Source: Gracilaria vermiculophylla (taxonomy: Eukaryota; Rhodophyta; Florideophyceae; Gracilariales; Gracilariaceae). Taken from it: a DNA stretch of 64,000 nt. Shown here piece after piece: positions 10,781 to 20,956 of the stretch; the first letter of the stretch is position 1; each line of letters starts with the position of its first letter. The position numbers and the translations under genes were made by a program. The notes beneath the pieces are model-generated. The model was not told the DNA's origin. It saw nothing but the letters and a program-made list of their open reading frames with translations, and searched no databases. The stretch lies in contig JAHNZQ020000079.1 of NCBI GenBank assembly GCA_019155205.2, positions 376,384 through 440,383 of the forward strand. The letters are read 5' to 3'.

Positions 10781-11755
10781 ATGGCAGAGTCTCTATCGCT
10801 CCGCGGATACCTCAAGGGCCACTCCGGCTGGGTCACCGCCATCGCCGCCACGGTCAACCCCAACGACGGCGACTCGCCGGACATCGTGCTCTCCGCCTCG
10901 CGCGATAAGACCATCATCGTGTGGCAGCTCACCACCGATTCCGAGGATCAGACCTCATACGGCTACCCCAAGAGGTCGCTGCAGGGCCACGGCCACTTTG
11001 TGTCCGATGTCGTCCTGTCGTACGACGGCCAGTTTGCCTTGTCCTCGTCGTGGGATCACACCCTGCGCCTCTGGGATCTCAACACCGGAAACACAACCCG
11101 CCGATTCGTCGGCCACACCAAGGACGTTCTCTCCGTCGCCTTCTCCGCCGACAACCGCCAGATCGTGTCCGGATCGCGCGATCGAACCATCAAGTTGTGG
11201 AACACGCTCGGCGAGTGCAAGTACACCATCCACGACGAGGGGCACTCCGAGTGGGTTTCGTGCGTTCGGTTCTCGCCGTCTACGCAAAACCCGCTCATCG
11301 TGTCGTGCGGCTGGGACAAGCTCGTCAAGGTGTGGAACCTCACCAACTGCAAGCTGCGCACCAACCTGCAGAAACACTCTGGATACCTCAACGCCGTCAC
11401 AGTGTCTCCGGACGGCTCGCTGTGCGCATCGGGAGGCAAGGACGGTGTGGCCATGCTGTGGGACTTGCAAGAAGGGAAGCATTTATACTCTTTGGAAGCA
11501 AATGATATTATTCACGCTCTGTGTTTCTCTCCGAATCGCTACTGGCTTTGCGCTGCCACCAACTCTTGTATCAAGATTTGGGATTTGGAATCCAAGACAG
11601 TTGTGGACGAGCTGCGTGACGATCAGGGCGAGATTGGTAAAAAGTCTGCTGTGCCAGCTTGCATTTCGCTAGCATGGTCGAGTGACGGATCTACATTGTT
11701 CTCCGGATACACAGATAACATTATTCGTGTGTGGGGCGTTGGTCTTGGTCGTTAG
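10781..11755 (+). CDS. RACK1: RACK1, ribosomal scaffold WD40 protein
   Basis: 324 residues from the ATG at 10781 ([20 protein letters not shown]), close to the usual ~317. Seven WD40 repeats fill the protein with clear GH...WD spacing: GHSGWVTAI...[13 protein letters not shown]...[14 protein letters not shown]...[13 protein letters not shown]...[14 protein letters not shown]...LWD, then NDIIHAL...IKIWD and the last blade ending IIRVWGV. The [12 protein letters not shown] block is diagnostic. RACK1 sits on the head of the 40S ribosomal subunit and links translation to signalling. No intron is needed. The frame is artificially open upstream to 9989 through the poly-G tract; that extension is glycine-rich noise. 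Confidence 0.97.
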   Translation: MAESLSLRGYLKGHSGWVTAIAATVNPNDGDSPDIVLSASRDKTIIVWQLTTDSEDQTSYGYPKRSLQGHGHFVSDVVLSYDGQFALSSSWDHTLRLWDLNTGNTTRRFVGHTKDVLSVAFSADNRQIVSGSRDRTIKLWNTLGECKYTIHDEGHSEWVSCVRFSPSTQNPLIVSCGWDKLVKVWNLTNCKLRTNLQKHSGYLNAVTVSPDGSLCASGGKDGVAMLWDLQEGKHLYSLEANDIIHALCFSPNRYWLCAATNSCIKIWDLESKTVVDELRDDQGEIGKKSAVPACISLAWSSDGSTLFSGYTDNIIRVWGVGLGR

Positions 11756-12225
11756 TCGTCAGATTCTGTCATGAGCGATGCGCGTTACGTCGTTGCAGAC
11801 AGCCCGAGTCACCGTGTTCTGAATTTAGGCGATAAGGGAACGGTAAGGGAGCGGCTAGCATGGTTGAAAGCTACATGAGCGGTCGCTGTTGTCTCCAGAG
11901 GCTTGCACCGGTGCATGATTTGTTATACTGTCTAAGTATGAATGGCTATGTTGTACCAAGAGACCATCTTTGTACTGAACAGAATGTAAAGAGATTTGCA
12001 GCAATCGGCAACGCGATGTTCGTTAGTTCGGAATCACAATCGCCTTTTTCCAACCCAATCCTCAGCCCCTCCCCACCTTCAGTGAGGCATGGATATTTCG
12101 TGGTAGTCTGTGGCTTGTTCCATGGACAAAGCTGTGTTGTTTGGGATCAGTTCTCGAAGGGGGCATGAACGGCGTGGCCACTCGGGCAGTCGGTTTCCCG
12201 GACTGTTGCAGAGCAACTGCAATGA
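11756..12225. other. Convergent 3' spacer between RACK1 and four-pass protein
   Basis: Both flanking genes end here (RACK1 at 11755 on plus, the four-pass gene at 12226 on minus). I see no gene; the sequence should be the two 3' untranslated regions. Confidence 0.6.
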
Positions 12226-12843
12226 TCAGAACACCAACTCACTGTCATGGGCCGGGATGGTGGCCACAATTCTCTGCGGTGAGAAGGCGTCTTTGTCTAT
12301 TTCAAGGTGTATGTCGTGCGAGTGAGGCTTTGTTTGACCGTTTGCGTCTGCGAGAGAGGGGTCGTGAGGGGCGTCGTTGTTGCGTACTTTTAAAATGCGG
12401 CGCAGCATGAACAGGCTGGACGCCATGAACAGCAGGAACAGGGCCAGGCCGAGCACGGCGAGACAGAGCACCCAAACAATGCGTACTTGCGACGCGATGT
12501 ACGTCCAGATGGCTTGGGCGGTGACGACGAGGAAGCAGCCGACGGCGGCGAACGACACGGACAGCAGCAGGATGCTAAGGTGATGGACGTCGTCTGCGTG
12601 GATTTGGTTTCGCACGGGGTACGCGCTCTTGTGCAGCAGCCACGCGAGGGTGGACAGCAGCGCCGAGCACAGGTTGAAGGCGCACGACAGGCAGTAGCAC
12701 GCCAGCATGGCGGCGCGCAGCGGCGGCGGCTGGAACGCCTCGCGGTGCGCGCAGACGGTGAGGAACGGGAAGAGCGACGCGACGGCGGCGAGCGCGGCGG
12801 CGGCTGTGACGTGGTGCACGCGGCGGCGCGGGAGTGCGGGCAT
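12226..12843 (-). CDS. Four-pass membrane protein, family not recognised
   Basis: 205 residues from an ATG at 12843-12841, single exon. Four hydrophobic segments are visible at about residues 12-32, 46-70, 88-116 and 121-148, followed by a ~55-residue polar tail rich in D/H/K. The layout is like claudin/SUR7-type tetraspan proteins, but the first extracellular loop is short and lacks the GLW-C-C signature of its neighbour at 13670-14415. The two adjacent same-strand four-pass genes may be related functionally or by old duplication; their sequences do not obviously align. Its GC-rich upstream region holds strong inverted repeats. Confidence 0.75.
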   Translation of the reverse strand: MPALPRRRVHHVTAAAALAAVASLFPFLTVCAHREAFQPPPLRAAMLACYCLSCAFNLCSALLSTLAWLLHKSAYPVRNQIHADDVHHLSILLLSVSFAAVGCFLVVTAQAIWTYIASQVRIVWVLCLAVLGLALFLLFMASSLFMLRRILKVRNNDAPHDPSLADANGQTKPHSHDIHLEIDKDAFSPQRIVATIPAHDSELVF

Positions 12844-13495
12844 GGGTGGGTGGCGGCTGCGCTCGGGCGGCGGCGGGAGTCATGCGCGCGCGGCGCGGCG
12901 CCGAGACGGGCGCGCCGCGCGCCGCCGCCGCCTTGGGCGCGCGCGCGCTCCGCGCGCTCCGCGCGGCTGCAATGCAGAAGCGCTGCATTCGGGTCGGGCG
13001 CGGCGCGTCGCCGAGGGGCCTGTCAGCGGCGCGACCGGCGCGGCGCGCCGCTGACAGGCGCGCACGGCGCGCGCGGCGCCGCTCGTTGGCGGCGCGGTGC
13101 GCGCGGCGCGCGAGCTCGTTGGCGGCGCTGGCGGCGCGTGGGCGGCGGGCGCGCGCGGAGGTGCGTCGCCTGCGGCGCCGTGCGCGCGGCGGGAGGCGGT
13201 AAACGCGCGCCACGGCGGGCGCCGCGCACGGCGGCGGGCGGGCAGGGCGGGCGGGCGCGGGAGCGCGTTGGGGCGCGGCGCGTTTGGCAGGCGGAGGTGC
13301 GCGTGGGGCGCAACTGCGCGCCAACTCAAACAAGACATGCTTTATCAATGCGGGTTAGTAAGTCGAAAATGAGCGTGTCTCAAGAAACGGCCAGCGCGCG
13401 CACCCGCGCCGCACGCGAAAAGGAGCACGCCGCCGGGCGCGTAGCGCGCGCGCAGCGCGCAGCGGCGGCAGAAACGCACGCTGCTGCGCGCGCAA

Positions 13496-13526
<31 letters not shown>

Positions 13527-13669
13527 CGGCGGCGCGACGATGGCGGCGCGACGATGGCGGCGCGACGATGGCGCACGACGCGGGGGCGGCGTGCACGTGC
13601 GCGGCGACGGGCGCCCGAAAAAGGAAGCAAAAGCGAGACGGGCGGCGCACAGGGCGCGGCGCGGCCCAG
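12844..13669. other. Extremely GC-rich spacer upstream of the four-pass gene
   Basis: A dense run of CGC/GCG trinucleotides generates long spurious open frames in all six frames. Real features seen are inverted repeats at 12971-12989 and 13019-13058 and a (GGC)n microsatellite near 13499-13527. The region contains the promoter of the gene starting at 12843 and the 3' flank of the claudin-like gene ending at 13670. Confidence 0.6.
13019..13058. repeat. Perfect 15-bp inverted repeat (10-base loop)
   Basis: CCTGTCAGCGGCGCG at 13019-13033 is matched by its exact reverse complement at 13044-13058. It lies about 180 bases upstream of the four-pass gene start. A smaller 7-bp inverted repeat (AATGCAG/CTGCATT) is at 12971-12989. 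Confidence 0.9.
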
Positions 13670-14415
13670 CTAGCCCGACTCGTCGAACTGCTCTTCCTTG
13701 CGCGATTGCAGCGAGGCGGCGACGGCGAGGAGCGAGGCCACAAAGGCCAGCGGCCACGCGACGATGAGCAGTACGAACGACCAGCCGACGGAGGCGACGT
13801 CGCGCAGGTGGTTGTGCGTGCGCGCGTAGAACACGGCAAAGCCGATCATGAGCACGAGCGAGGACAGCAGCGTGAGCGCGGCGCCGGCCGTGGACAGCGC
13901 GTCGGACGCCACGCACACGGACACCACCAGGATGGACGAGCCCAGGATGAGCAGGATGATGCCGATGACGTTCATGGCGCGCGCCGCCTGGTACGCCGAG
14001 CAGTTGGCCACGGGCACCAGGCGGAAGTTGTTGCACGTGGTGTCGACGCCGTTGCGCTCCCAGCACACGTTGGTGTAGCACGAGGCGCCGATGTAGGCGC
14101 AAGATAGCTTGTCAAACGCCTGCGCGCGCGGACAAGGGGGCGCGGTGAGCAGCGCGAACGACGGCACGGCGGCAGGGAGGCGGCGGCACTTACAATTTCG
14201 CGGTGGCACCCGACCCACAGGCCGAAGTGCTGCAGCTTGTAGCTGATGGTCAGGTCGGAAAGCCCGTTGTCCAACGTGGTGGGGTTGAGCGGCGACGCCA
14301 GCGCGTCGCCGTCCAGCGACAGCTTGAGCCAGTAGTTGGAGGCGACGGCGATGGCGGCCAGTACGAGCGCCACGAAGCTCAGCAGCGCGGCGGCGGCGCC
14401 AACGACATTGGCCAT
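13670..14415 (-). CDS. Claudin-like four-pass membrane protein
   Basis: Two exons, 14415-14194 and 14119-13670, are separated by a 74-nt phase-0 intron (GTAAGT donor, GCGCAG acceptor) and give 223 residues. TM1 spans ~6-26, TM2-TM4 lie in the second exon after ~120. The first extracellular loop contains NYW just after TM1 and then GLWVGC, HREIAFDKL, SC. This satisfies the claudin signature pattern [GN]-L-W-x(2)-C-x(7,9)-[STDENQH]-C exactly, and only when the two exons are joined, which independently supports the intron. A second Cys-rich stretch (CYTNVC...CNN...NCS) follows. Claudin-superfamily proteins (claudin, PMP22, fungal SUR7-type) act at the cell surface in junctions or membrane domains. 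The tail EEQFDESG has no PDZ-binding ending. Function in this organism is unknown. Confidence 0.85.
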
Positions 14416-15078
14416 GGCGCAGACGGGAGGGTGGCGGCGGCGGGCGGCGGCGGGGAGCGGCGGTGGGCGGCGGCGGGGAGCGGCGGCGGGGAGCGGCGGC
14501 GGGTGGCGGGCGGGAAGCGGCGGGGAGCGGACTGCGGTCGGCGTGGGTACCGCGAGCGGCGGGGCGACGCGCCGCGGGACACGACAAGAAGGCGATGCGC
14601 GCCGCGGGCACGTGGCGATGCGCGACCGTCCGCGCGCGTAACCGAAACAAAAGGGGCGCCGCCGCCCCCCCCCCCAACGCGCCGCGCGCGCGCATGTCAG
14701 CCGCGTGGCGCGCGCGCGCACCGCCGCCCCCCCGCGCCCGTTGGCCGCGCCCTGCATTGCCGCGCCCCCCCACCGCCGCCCGCGCTGTACAGCGTGGCCC
14801 CGTAGCACGCGTTGTGCGCGTGTGCGCCGTTGCCACGTGCGCCAAGCACGTGCCCACGTGGCCAGCGCCGTCGCCCCGCGCCGCCCCCGGTCGCCGCGCG
14901 GCGCGCCGCGGCGCGCGGCCGCAGCGGCCCCCGTTTGCTCCGGCCGCCGCGGGCCGCGCGCAACGCGCCGCCCCGCGCGCCGCGCACCGCCCGCCACCCG
15001 GCGCTACCTGCGGCTGCTTACCGCAGCGCCCCCCCCGCCCGCCGCGCCCCCCCGCGCTCGCCTCCCGCCGCCCGCCCC
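14416..15078. other. GC-rich divergent spacer with a purine-rich minisatellite
   Basis: This separates the claudin-like gene (minus, start 14415) from the BED-dehydrogenase gene (plus, start 15079), so it should hold both promoters. Positions ~14440-14530 are an irregular array of GCGGCGGGGAGC-like units. Long open frames here reflect base composition and lack family matches. Confidence 0.6.
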
Positions 15079-16943
15079 ATGGCGCAGCACGCGCTCGCGC
15101 AGCCCCTGGCGCACCCCGACCCCCCGCCGCCCGCCCCCAGCGACGACGCCCCCGACGGCGAGCTCGACCCCAATCTCGTCAAGCTCTCGTGCCAGAACCG
15201 CATCCGCAACCGCTCCAAGCGCTCCCCCGAATGGATCTTCTTCGCCGACGCTGGCATGTGGCAGACCGTTAACGGCGAGGAGTCCAAGTTCCGCATCGCT
15301 AACTGCCGCTATTGCCTCAAGGCCGACATCGAGACCCGCATCCGCGGCAAGATTGAGACCATGAAGAACCACATCCTCGAGTGCGACAAGATCCCCGCCT
15401 CCCAAAAGGCCGTCTACGAGCGCCACCCCGCCCGCTTCCGCAAGCGCCACGCCGGCGCCAACGCCGTCGACCCCTCCAAGCGCCTCAAGTACGACCACCT
15501 GCTCAAGGCCAACGCCCACCTCAACGTCGACGGCGTTGAAAACAAGGCCGTCGTCCTGCACGGCGCCGCTGATCTGCGCATAGAGAAGGTCCCCATCCCG
15601 GCCATCCCCGAGGGGCACGTCCTCGTCGCCATGCGCTCCGTCGGCATCTGTGGATCGGTAAGTTCTTGCTCGCCACTATCCCCCCCGCCATGCGCCGCCG
15701 CCCCTTGACGCGCCGCGCTCACCGCCAAACCCCGTCCTTCCCCCTCTCCCCGCCCGCCCAGGACGTCCACTACTGGACGGACGGCCGCATCGGCGACTTT
15801 GTCATCGAAAAGCCCATGATCCTTGGCCACGAAGGCTCCGGCGTTGTGCGCCTCGTCGGCGAGAATGTCACCAACCTTGAGGAGGGCGACCGTGTCGCCA
15901 TTGAGCCGGGCGTGCCCTGTTCCGCGTGCTCGCACTGCAGGGGCGGCCGCTACAACCTGTGCCCAGACGTCAAGTTTGCCGCCACCCCTCCGGTCGACGG
16001 CGTGCTGGCGCACTTCATTGTCCACCCGGCCCACTTTTTGTACAAACTGTCTCCCATGATTTCCTTTGACGAGGCCGCCCTTTTCGAACCGCTTTCCGTC
16101 GGCATTCACGCCTGCCGCAGGGCCGGTATCACCCTGGGCTCCACCGTGCTCATTACTGGCGCGGGCCCCATTGGTCTCATGTGCATGCTGGTGGCCAAGG
16201 CCACGGGCGCCTCGCAGGTGTCTATTCTAGACATAGACACCGACCGTCTTCAGATCGCCAAGGAGCTAGGCGCTGACAGGATTGTGGTCACCCACAGCGA
16301 GGCCGATCCAAAAGTGTCTGTCGAAGGGCTCCACGCTGACATTTGCATTGAAGCGTCTGGCGTGGACTCTGCGATCCGCTCTTGCGTGTATGGCGCCAAA
16401 CGCGGTGGAGTAGTTGTTCTTGTTGGTATGGGGCGTCCTGACGTTTCGCTGCCGGTCTTGGAAATCGGAATCCGTGAAATCGATGTGCGTGGCGTCTTCC
16501 GCTACTGCAACACGTACCGCGCCGCTCTGGACCTCGTCAACTCGGGCAAGGTGAATCTGAAGAGGCTTGTCACTCATCGCTTCAAGATGCTCGATGCTCT
16601 GGATGCGTTTGAGGCCTCGCGGAATCGAGCCAGCAAGGCCATTAAGGTCATCATTGACTGCACTCCGCAACCTACGCAACCCGTGTGCTCCCAGGCCACC
16701 AGCGTTGCGCCATCTATTGCGAGCCCCCTTTCGACCATGACCAACACAATTCAAACCGGTCTGAATACTTCACTGCCGACGACGCTGCCGTCCCAGATGG
16801 CGTCCGTGGCGTCTGTGGGCGCTGTTTCTGTTCCTGCCGTGCAAATCGCCATGTCGGCTGCGGCTGCCACAACAGTGCCGCCGGTTCCAACACCACCCGC
16901 TCAACAGAATCCCATGATATCATGGGGTGATCGCGACACTTGA
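15079..16943 (+). CDS. BED-type zinc finger fused to a sorbitol/polyol dehydrogenase (MDR family)
   Basis: Exons 15079-15657 and 15762-16943, joined by a 104-nt phase-0 intron (GTAAGT...CCCAG), encode 586 residues. Residues ~34-125 contain EWIFF...MWQTV aromatic positions followed by C76-x2-C79-x18-H98-x3-C102, the spacing of a BED zinc finger, with basic flanks (RFRKRH). Residues ~155-510 are a medium-chain zinc dehydrogenase: catalytic-zinc motif GICGSDVHYW split exactly by the intron, GHEGSG, the structural-zinc cysteines PCSACSHC...C (four Cys) and the Rossmann motif GAGPIG. These match sorbitol/L-iditol 2-dehydrogenases that oxidise polyols with NAD+. The last ~75 residues are Ser/Thr/Ala/Pro-rich, unlike normal members. 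Finger and dehydrogenase share the first exon with no stop or frame change, so the fusion is not a splicing artefact. A DNA-binding or chromatin role is inference. Confidence 0.9.
15658..15761 (+). other. Intron of BED-dehydrogenase gene
   Basis: GTAAGT donor directly after the GGATCG codons and a pyrimidine-rich CCCGCCCAG acceptor. Joining restores the conserved GICGS/DVHYW block, which fixes both boundaries. Confidence 0.93.
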
Positions 16944-17748
16944 CTCTGGTGTGTCTCATGTGCCCTTTGGACAAACACTCTTGATCGGCTGATGTACGCT
17001 CTGTCGTCATTTGTGAGTGGCTGCGTTAGGCAACGGCCTGCTGTCCCGTTTTCCGCCGGAATAGATACTCTACCGAGTCGTGCTATCAACAGTTATGATG
17101 AATCGTCGTTTGCTGACGGCCCAGCGATCCGTGTGTGAGGGTTCGTATGCTTTGTGTACTTATTCCTGTTGTCTCAATTGAAAACCGTTATTGCAGGCAA
17201 ATTGCAAAGCGGTGGCTTTGCGGTGGCTTGCATCCTTCATTCCCTCCGTCTCGCAGATAGTAGATACGGATTATTTTGTTTATTGAAATGCATCGCGCTT
17301 GTTCAGCGAAACGCATTATGTATGGTGCTGTATGTAAAGATGATTGCACGATGATCGGGGCTTGCTATTGCTTTGGCTGCCATTCTCATGCGTGAGTCTT
17401 GAACTTCCGGGTCTGCCCAAGCTGATCCCCCAACGTGCGATTGGATTCCTTGAGCTTTGTTATGTTTGGATGGTTGTGTAGTTGTGATGCTAAAACTTCA
17501 ACCGAGGCATTTTCAGAAATTCATGCGGTCGCGGGTGTGCTTTCCTTTCTCTCCGCGTTCTCTCGCCACGCTGACAAAGATCTCCCGTAAAAACGTTGAT
17601 GGTGTTACCACGATGTGAATTTTGATTTCAACTTTACTTGCAACACACGCGTGATTAGCACTTGCTTTACCTAATTACGCTCTTGCGCTCCGCCCGAGAT
17701 GGATTCTCCAGCTACTGTCCTCATTGGGCGCACTAACATGCTCGGTGG
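16944..17748. other. Convergent spacer, no gene seen
   Basis: This lies between the 3' ends of the BED-dehydrogenase gene and the PDI gene. Only short, unconvincing open frames are present. It probably consists of 3' untranslated sequence and terminators. Confidence 0.6.
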
Positions 17749-19103
17749 TCAAAGTTCTGTGACATCCTTTGCAAAGTCTTGTAAAACATTCAACCTCTTC
17801 ATGAACTTCCTTCGCTGCGCTCGCTGCATGTTATCAGCGTTTTCTAGAAGCGAAGCGAGCCGCGCTTTCTCATTTTCAATATACTCCATCCCCTTTTCAG
17901 TAACTTTCGAGAACACATTAGAGTAGTAGTTATAGTTCTCCTTTGCCTTTGAGTCCAGGGTTTCCACAGTTGCTTTGCACGTGTCCATGAACTTGACACG
18001 TTCTTCCTCTGTTTTGGCACTGACGAAGGACTTGACATGTTCGGATATCTCTGCAATCCTGCCAGCGGAGGGCAGCACTCCGTCGTCGGCTGATATATCC
18101 ATTCCAGTTTTGTCGTTTATGTACGAAATGATGGCTTCCAAGTTTGTTTCACCATCGTACGTCTGGGTACCGCCCTTTCCATAGTACCTGAAGCTCGGGT
18201 ACACCGAGACTCCCTGCTCTTTCGCAATGGAGCCAAATTTGTCGCTGTCCACCTTGGCAACAACAATGTTGTCTTCTTCTGAAAACAAGTCTGCCACCTT
18301 TTTCCAAACCTGCAAAGCTGCTGCGCACTGCATACAATAATCGGTCAGTATGCATACATTCACAAGTGATATTGGGAGGAAGAGGCGCCATGAATACGTA
18401 CAACTTGACTGAGAACGAGTGACCATGTTCGATGTACAATACAGTTCGCCGTCAGAAGATGGGCACTGTCGGCTGCTTTCGGGGTGTTGATCATGAATCG
18501 GACAGGATGAGACTTACCTTGGTTCAACAAAAACCACAAGGGTATGCTGATCAGGGTTGTTTGTGACTTTGTCAAAGTTGCCGGGGTTGAGCTCGACAAC
18601 GTGGTCCTCTGCACCCCTGAGCTTTTTCTGCGCGCCGGTCTTCTCGTTGACGAAGTCGAGCAGAGCGGAGGCGGTGCGTTGCGCGTTGACGTCTTCTGCG
18701 TTCTCAAATGTGGATCCTTTCTGAATCCACTTCAGGGTTGGAAACCCTGTAACCTTGAAGCGATCTCTTAGCACAGGATGCGCATCGGCGTTTACCTGGG
18801 CAATGATGACATCCTTGGAGTGTTCAAAGGCGCCACCGAGTTTCTCATATTCGGGGGCGAGGCTTTTACACTTTTGGCACTGGTTAGAACGGATGCGGTT
18901 CGCTCCTTGACGCTTGAGGCAAGGCAACTTACGTGACCGCACCATGGGGCGTAGAACTCGACCAAGATGGAGGCCTTTTCCGGGTCTAGAAGAGAGTCGA
19001 AATTGTCAGGGGTCACATCTTTATAATAGTGCGCCTGAGAGAAGGACGCCAAGGAAGCAACAAGCACTACTGATGCAGCGATCATGGATTTAGAACCCGT
19101 CAT
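17749..19103 (-). CDS. Protein disulfide isomerase with ERp29-like C-terminal domain (PDI-D / ERp38 type)
   Basis: Minus strand. Exon 1 (19103-18933) encodes a signal peptide and the first thioredoxin domain up to YAPWCGH. A 53-nt intron follows, then exon 2 (18879-18518) starts C-x2-C and completes the WCGHC active site. The last exon (18327-17749) carries the second thioredoxin fold (VWKKVADLFSEEDNIVVAKVDSDKF...GVSVYPSFRYY) and a helical ERp29-like D domain rich in K/E. Exon 2 ends in phase 2 (AG before GTAAGT), the last exon starts in phase 0 at TGC, so one more piece is needed. A 7-nt microexon TCAAGTT at 18402-18408, flanked by CAG and GTACGT, fits exactly (total 372 residues). An alternative acceptor a few bases inside would add about 27 codons. 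In the microexon model the second CXXC is absent. The end (DVTEL) is not a standard KDEL. Confidence 0.85.
18402..18408 (-). other. Candidate 7-nt microexon in the PDI gene
   Basis: On the minus strand TTCTCAG precedes TCAAGTT, which is followed at once by GTACGT, the same donor used in the glycerol kinase gene. Seven bases convert the phase-2 end of exon 2 to the phase-0 start of the last exon, whose acceptor (TATGCAG) has a well-placed TACTGAC branch site. Confidence 0.4.
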
Positions 19104-19799
19104 TTGCGGTACAACAAGAATCAGTCGCTCAAAAACTGTACAGCCTTCTCAATTGATGGGCGCTTGGATCAAGACGAGAAGGCGAATGTACAACTACCGT
19201 GAACCGCCGCTCTCAAGCGCTCCTTATATTGTGTCTTGGATCAGCGGTTCGTTTGACATCACCTGCAGATGATCGACGCAGCCGAGGACATTACCACCGC
19301 TCAAGTATCCATGCTTGCAGCGGAGCCCCGCTGATAGTCCGCTATACGACTTGCAGATATCCCCAGATTTTACCAATCACAGAACCGTGTCAGGCCACAA
19401 CGAGCGACGGTTTTCCATTTCTCGCGCCCATTATTTCCGGCGCGCTTCAATTACCAGCGGCTTGGGCCCAACTGCTCCAGGCCGCGGCGCTGTAGTGCAC
19501 AAGGGATCAACCGGCGCAGCGGTAGTTGATCCTTCAGTGCAGATGTTCGAAATGATCGGGTTAGTGTACCGCCGAAGCGGCGGTAAGTCTTGCTCTCACC
19601 CCTACTACCCCACCACGTGTGGCCCACGAGCCCAACTCCGAGCGTTGGCGTGGATTCTTTGTTGTCAAGAGAAACCTTTTCTCCTCCACAGCGGGACAAA
19701 GCGGGCGACGGTGAGACACTAGGCGGTTCGGTGGCCTCACACTCGCTTGTCTCGCCGCTCATCTTGTGCCCAGAGGTACCACGATCGAGACTCGTCACA
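19104..19799. promoter_or_regulatory. Divergent promoter region between PDI and FKBP genes
   Basis: 696 bases between start codons that point away from each other. A CACGTG box at 19614-19619 sits inside CCACGTGTGGCCCACG, which also has two CCACG half-sites of the kind used in stress elements of other eukaryotes. Any regulatory role is speculative. No coding frame is convincing. Confidence 0.5.
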
Positions 19800-20747
19800 A
19801 TGACGTTTGTCGGAGTTGAAGTGCAGCCCAAGAAGGTGGTATGGATCGATGCGTCCGCCGATCGTCACGTCTTTCTCAGTAACGTAAGTTTTCCAACAAC
19901 TGCTGTCAAAGTGTGTATTGCCCTTTTGCTGACCTCACCGCTGGCGGCGCGTTTGCTTTGAACTGGAAAGGCTTGCCTTGTCAAGCATCCGAAAAAGGAA
20001 AACGCTCGAGTCGTCCTGGAAATATGGAAGCCCGAAAACGACGAAGAGCCCGCCGACGAGCAAGAGTCGAAACGAATTGCGGTAGCGGTTCTGTCCGCGC
20101 TGGCTGAGAATGCCATTCTTAATCTACCGATTACGTCTCGTCTTGGTCTTTCCATTGCCGGAAAGTCGGCCACAGGGGCGGTAATCCACGTTGTTGGAAA
20201 CGAATACGAGTTTTCAGAAGACGACGACGAAGACGAAATCGACTTGGGTTCTGGCATGATGGGCGTGCAGGTTGTTATCGGAGAAGACGATAACGATGAT
20301 ACTATGTCGGACGACGACGATGATTCTGTGAGCGATGACGATCCCTCAACGTTAGAAAAAAAAAAAGACGCAAACAAGAAGCTCGTCGTCCGAAAACAAC
20401 CCTCAGGATTGCCAATCGTTAACCACCGGTCAGGACTCAAGTTCCAAGATATTATGATAGGATCTGGCAAAAGAGTGGTGCCAGGAAGAAATGTAGCTAT
20501 CAAGTACACTCTAAGATTAGAAAGCGGAAAGGTTATTGATAAGGCAGAGGCACGGAAGCCGTTCAAGTTTCGTTTGGGTGTTGGGGAATGTGTCAAAGGG
20601 TTTGACATTGGTGTGAGCGGCATGCGCGAAGGTGGCGAACGTCATTTAATCGTTCCTCCGGACCTAGCATACGGTCAACATCCACCACCAGGCATTCCGC
20701 GGAACGCCACGCTGTACTTTGATGTTACTGTGATCAAGGCATTCTGA
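19800..20747 (+). CDS. Nucleoplasmin-like FKBP-type peptidyl-prolyl isomerase (nucleolar FKBP, Fpr3/4-FKBP39 type)
   Basis: Exons 19800-19883 (28 codons) and 19971-20747 join across an 87-nt phase-0 intron (GTAAGT donor, CTGAC branch, AAAG acceptor) to give 286 residues. The N-terminal ~95 residues form the nucleoplasmin-like domain (FVGVEVQPKK...FLSN then ACLVKHP), followed by acidic D/E stretches at ~105-160 and a C-terminal FKBP domain (~180-286) with KYTLRLESGKVID, FKFRLGVGE, VKGFDIGVSGM and LAYGQHPPPGIP. Such proteins are histone chaperones in the nucleus/nucleolus. One oddity is that the tryptophan usual in the VIKGW motif at the base of the active pocket is Phe here, which could alter ligand affinity. 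The splice site is fixed by restoring the SN-A junction typical of the family. Confidence 0.92.
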
Positions 20748-20956
20748 TTGCGTGTATGGGCCCGTGTTGTCAAACAGCCGAAGAGTCCAGGCAGGTGCCG
20801 ATCTTGGGTCACATTTGCTTTGTGAACGCCTCTGATGTACTCGGTAACTAACTAGTTTCTTCTGACCTCGCTTTTGTGATAGTGTAGAACCACTGAGTCT
20901 TCTTTTTCCATTTACACATTACGCCTGGAGCAAGTTTTTGTTTCCGTCGCTCATGC

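Noticed and set aside
12487..14102. Several long frames on both strands rich in Arg/Ala/Gly
   Set aside because: Composition artefacts of very GC-rich DNA, overlapping the two supported four-pass genes in other frames.
15004..15618. 204-codon minus frame opposite the BED-dehydrogenase exon
   Set aside because: Shadow of the real plus-strand coding frame; no independent signal.
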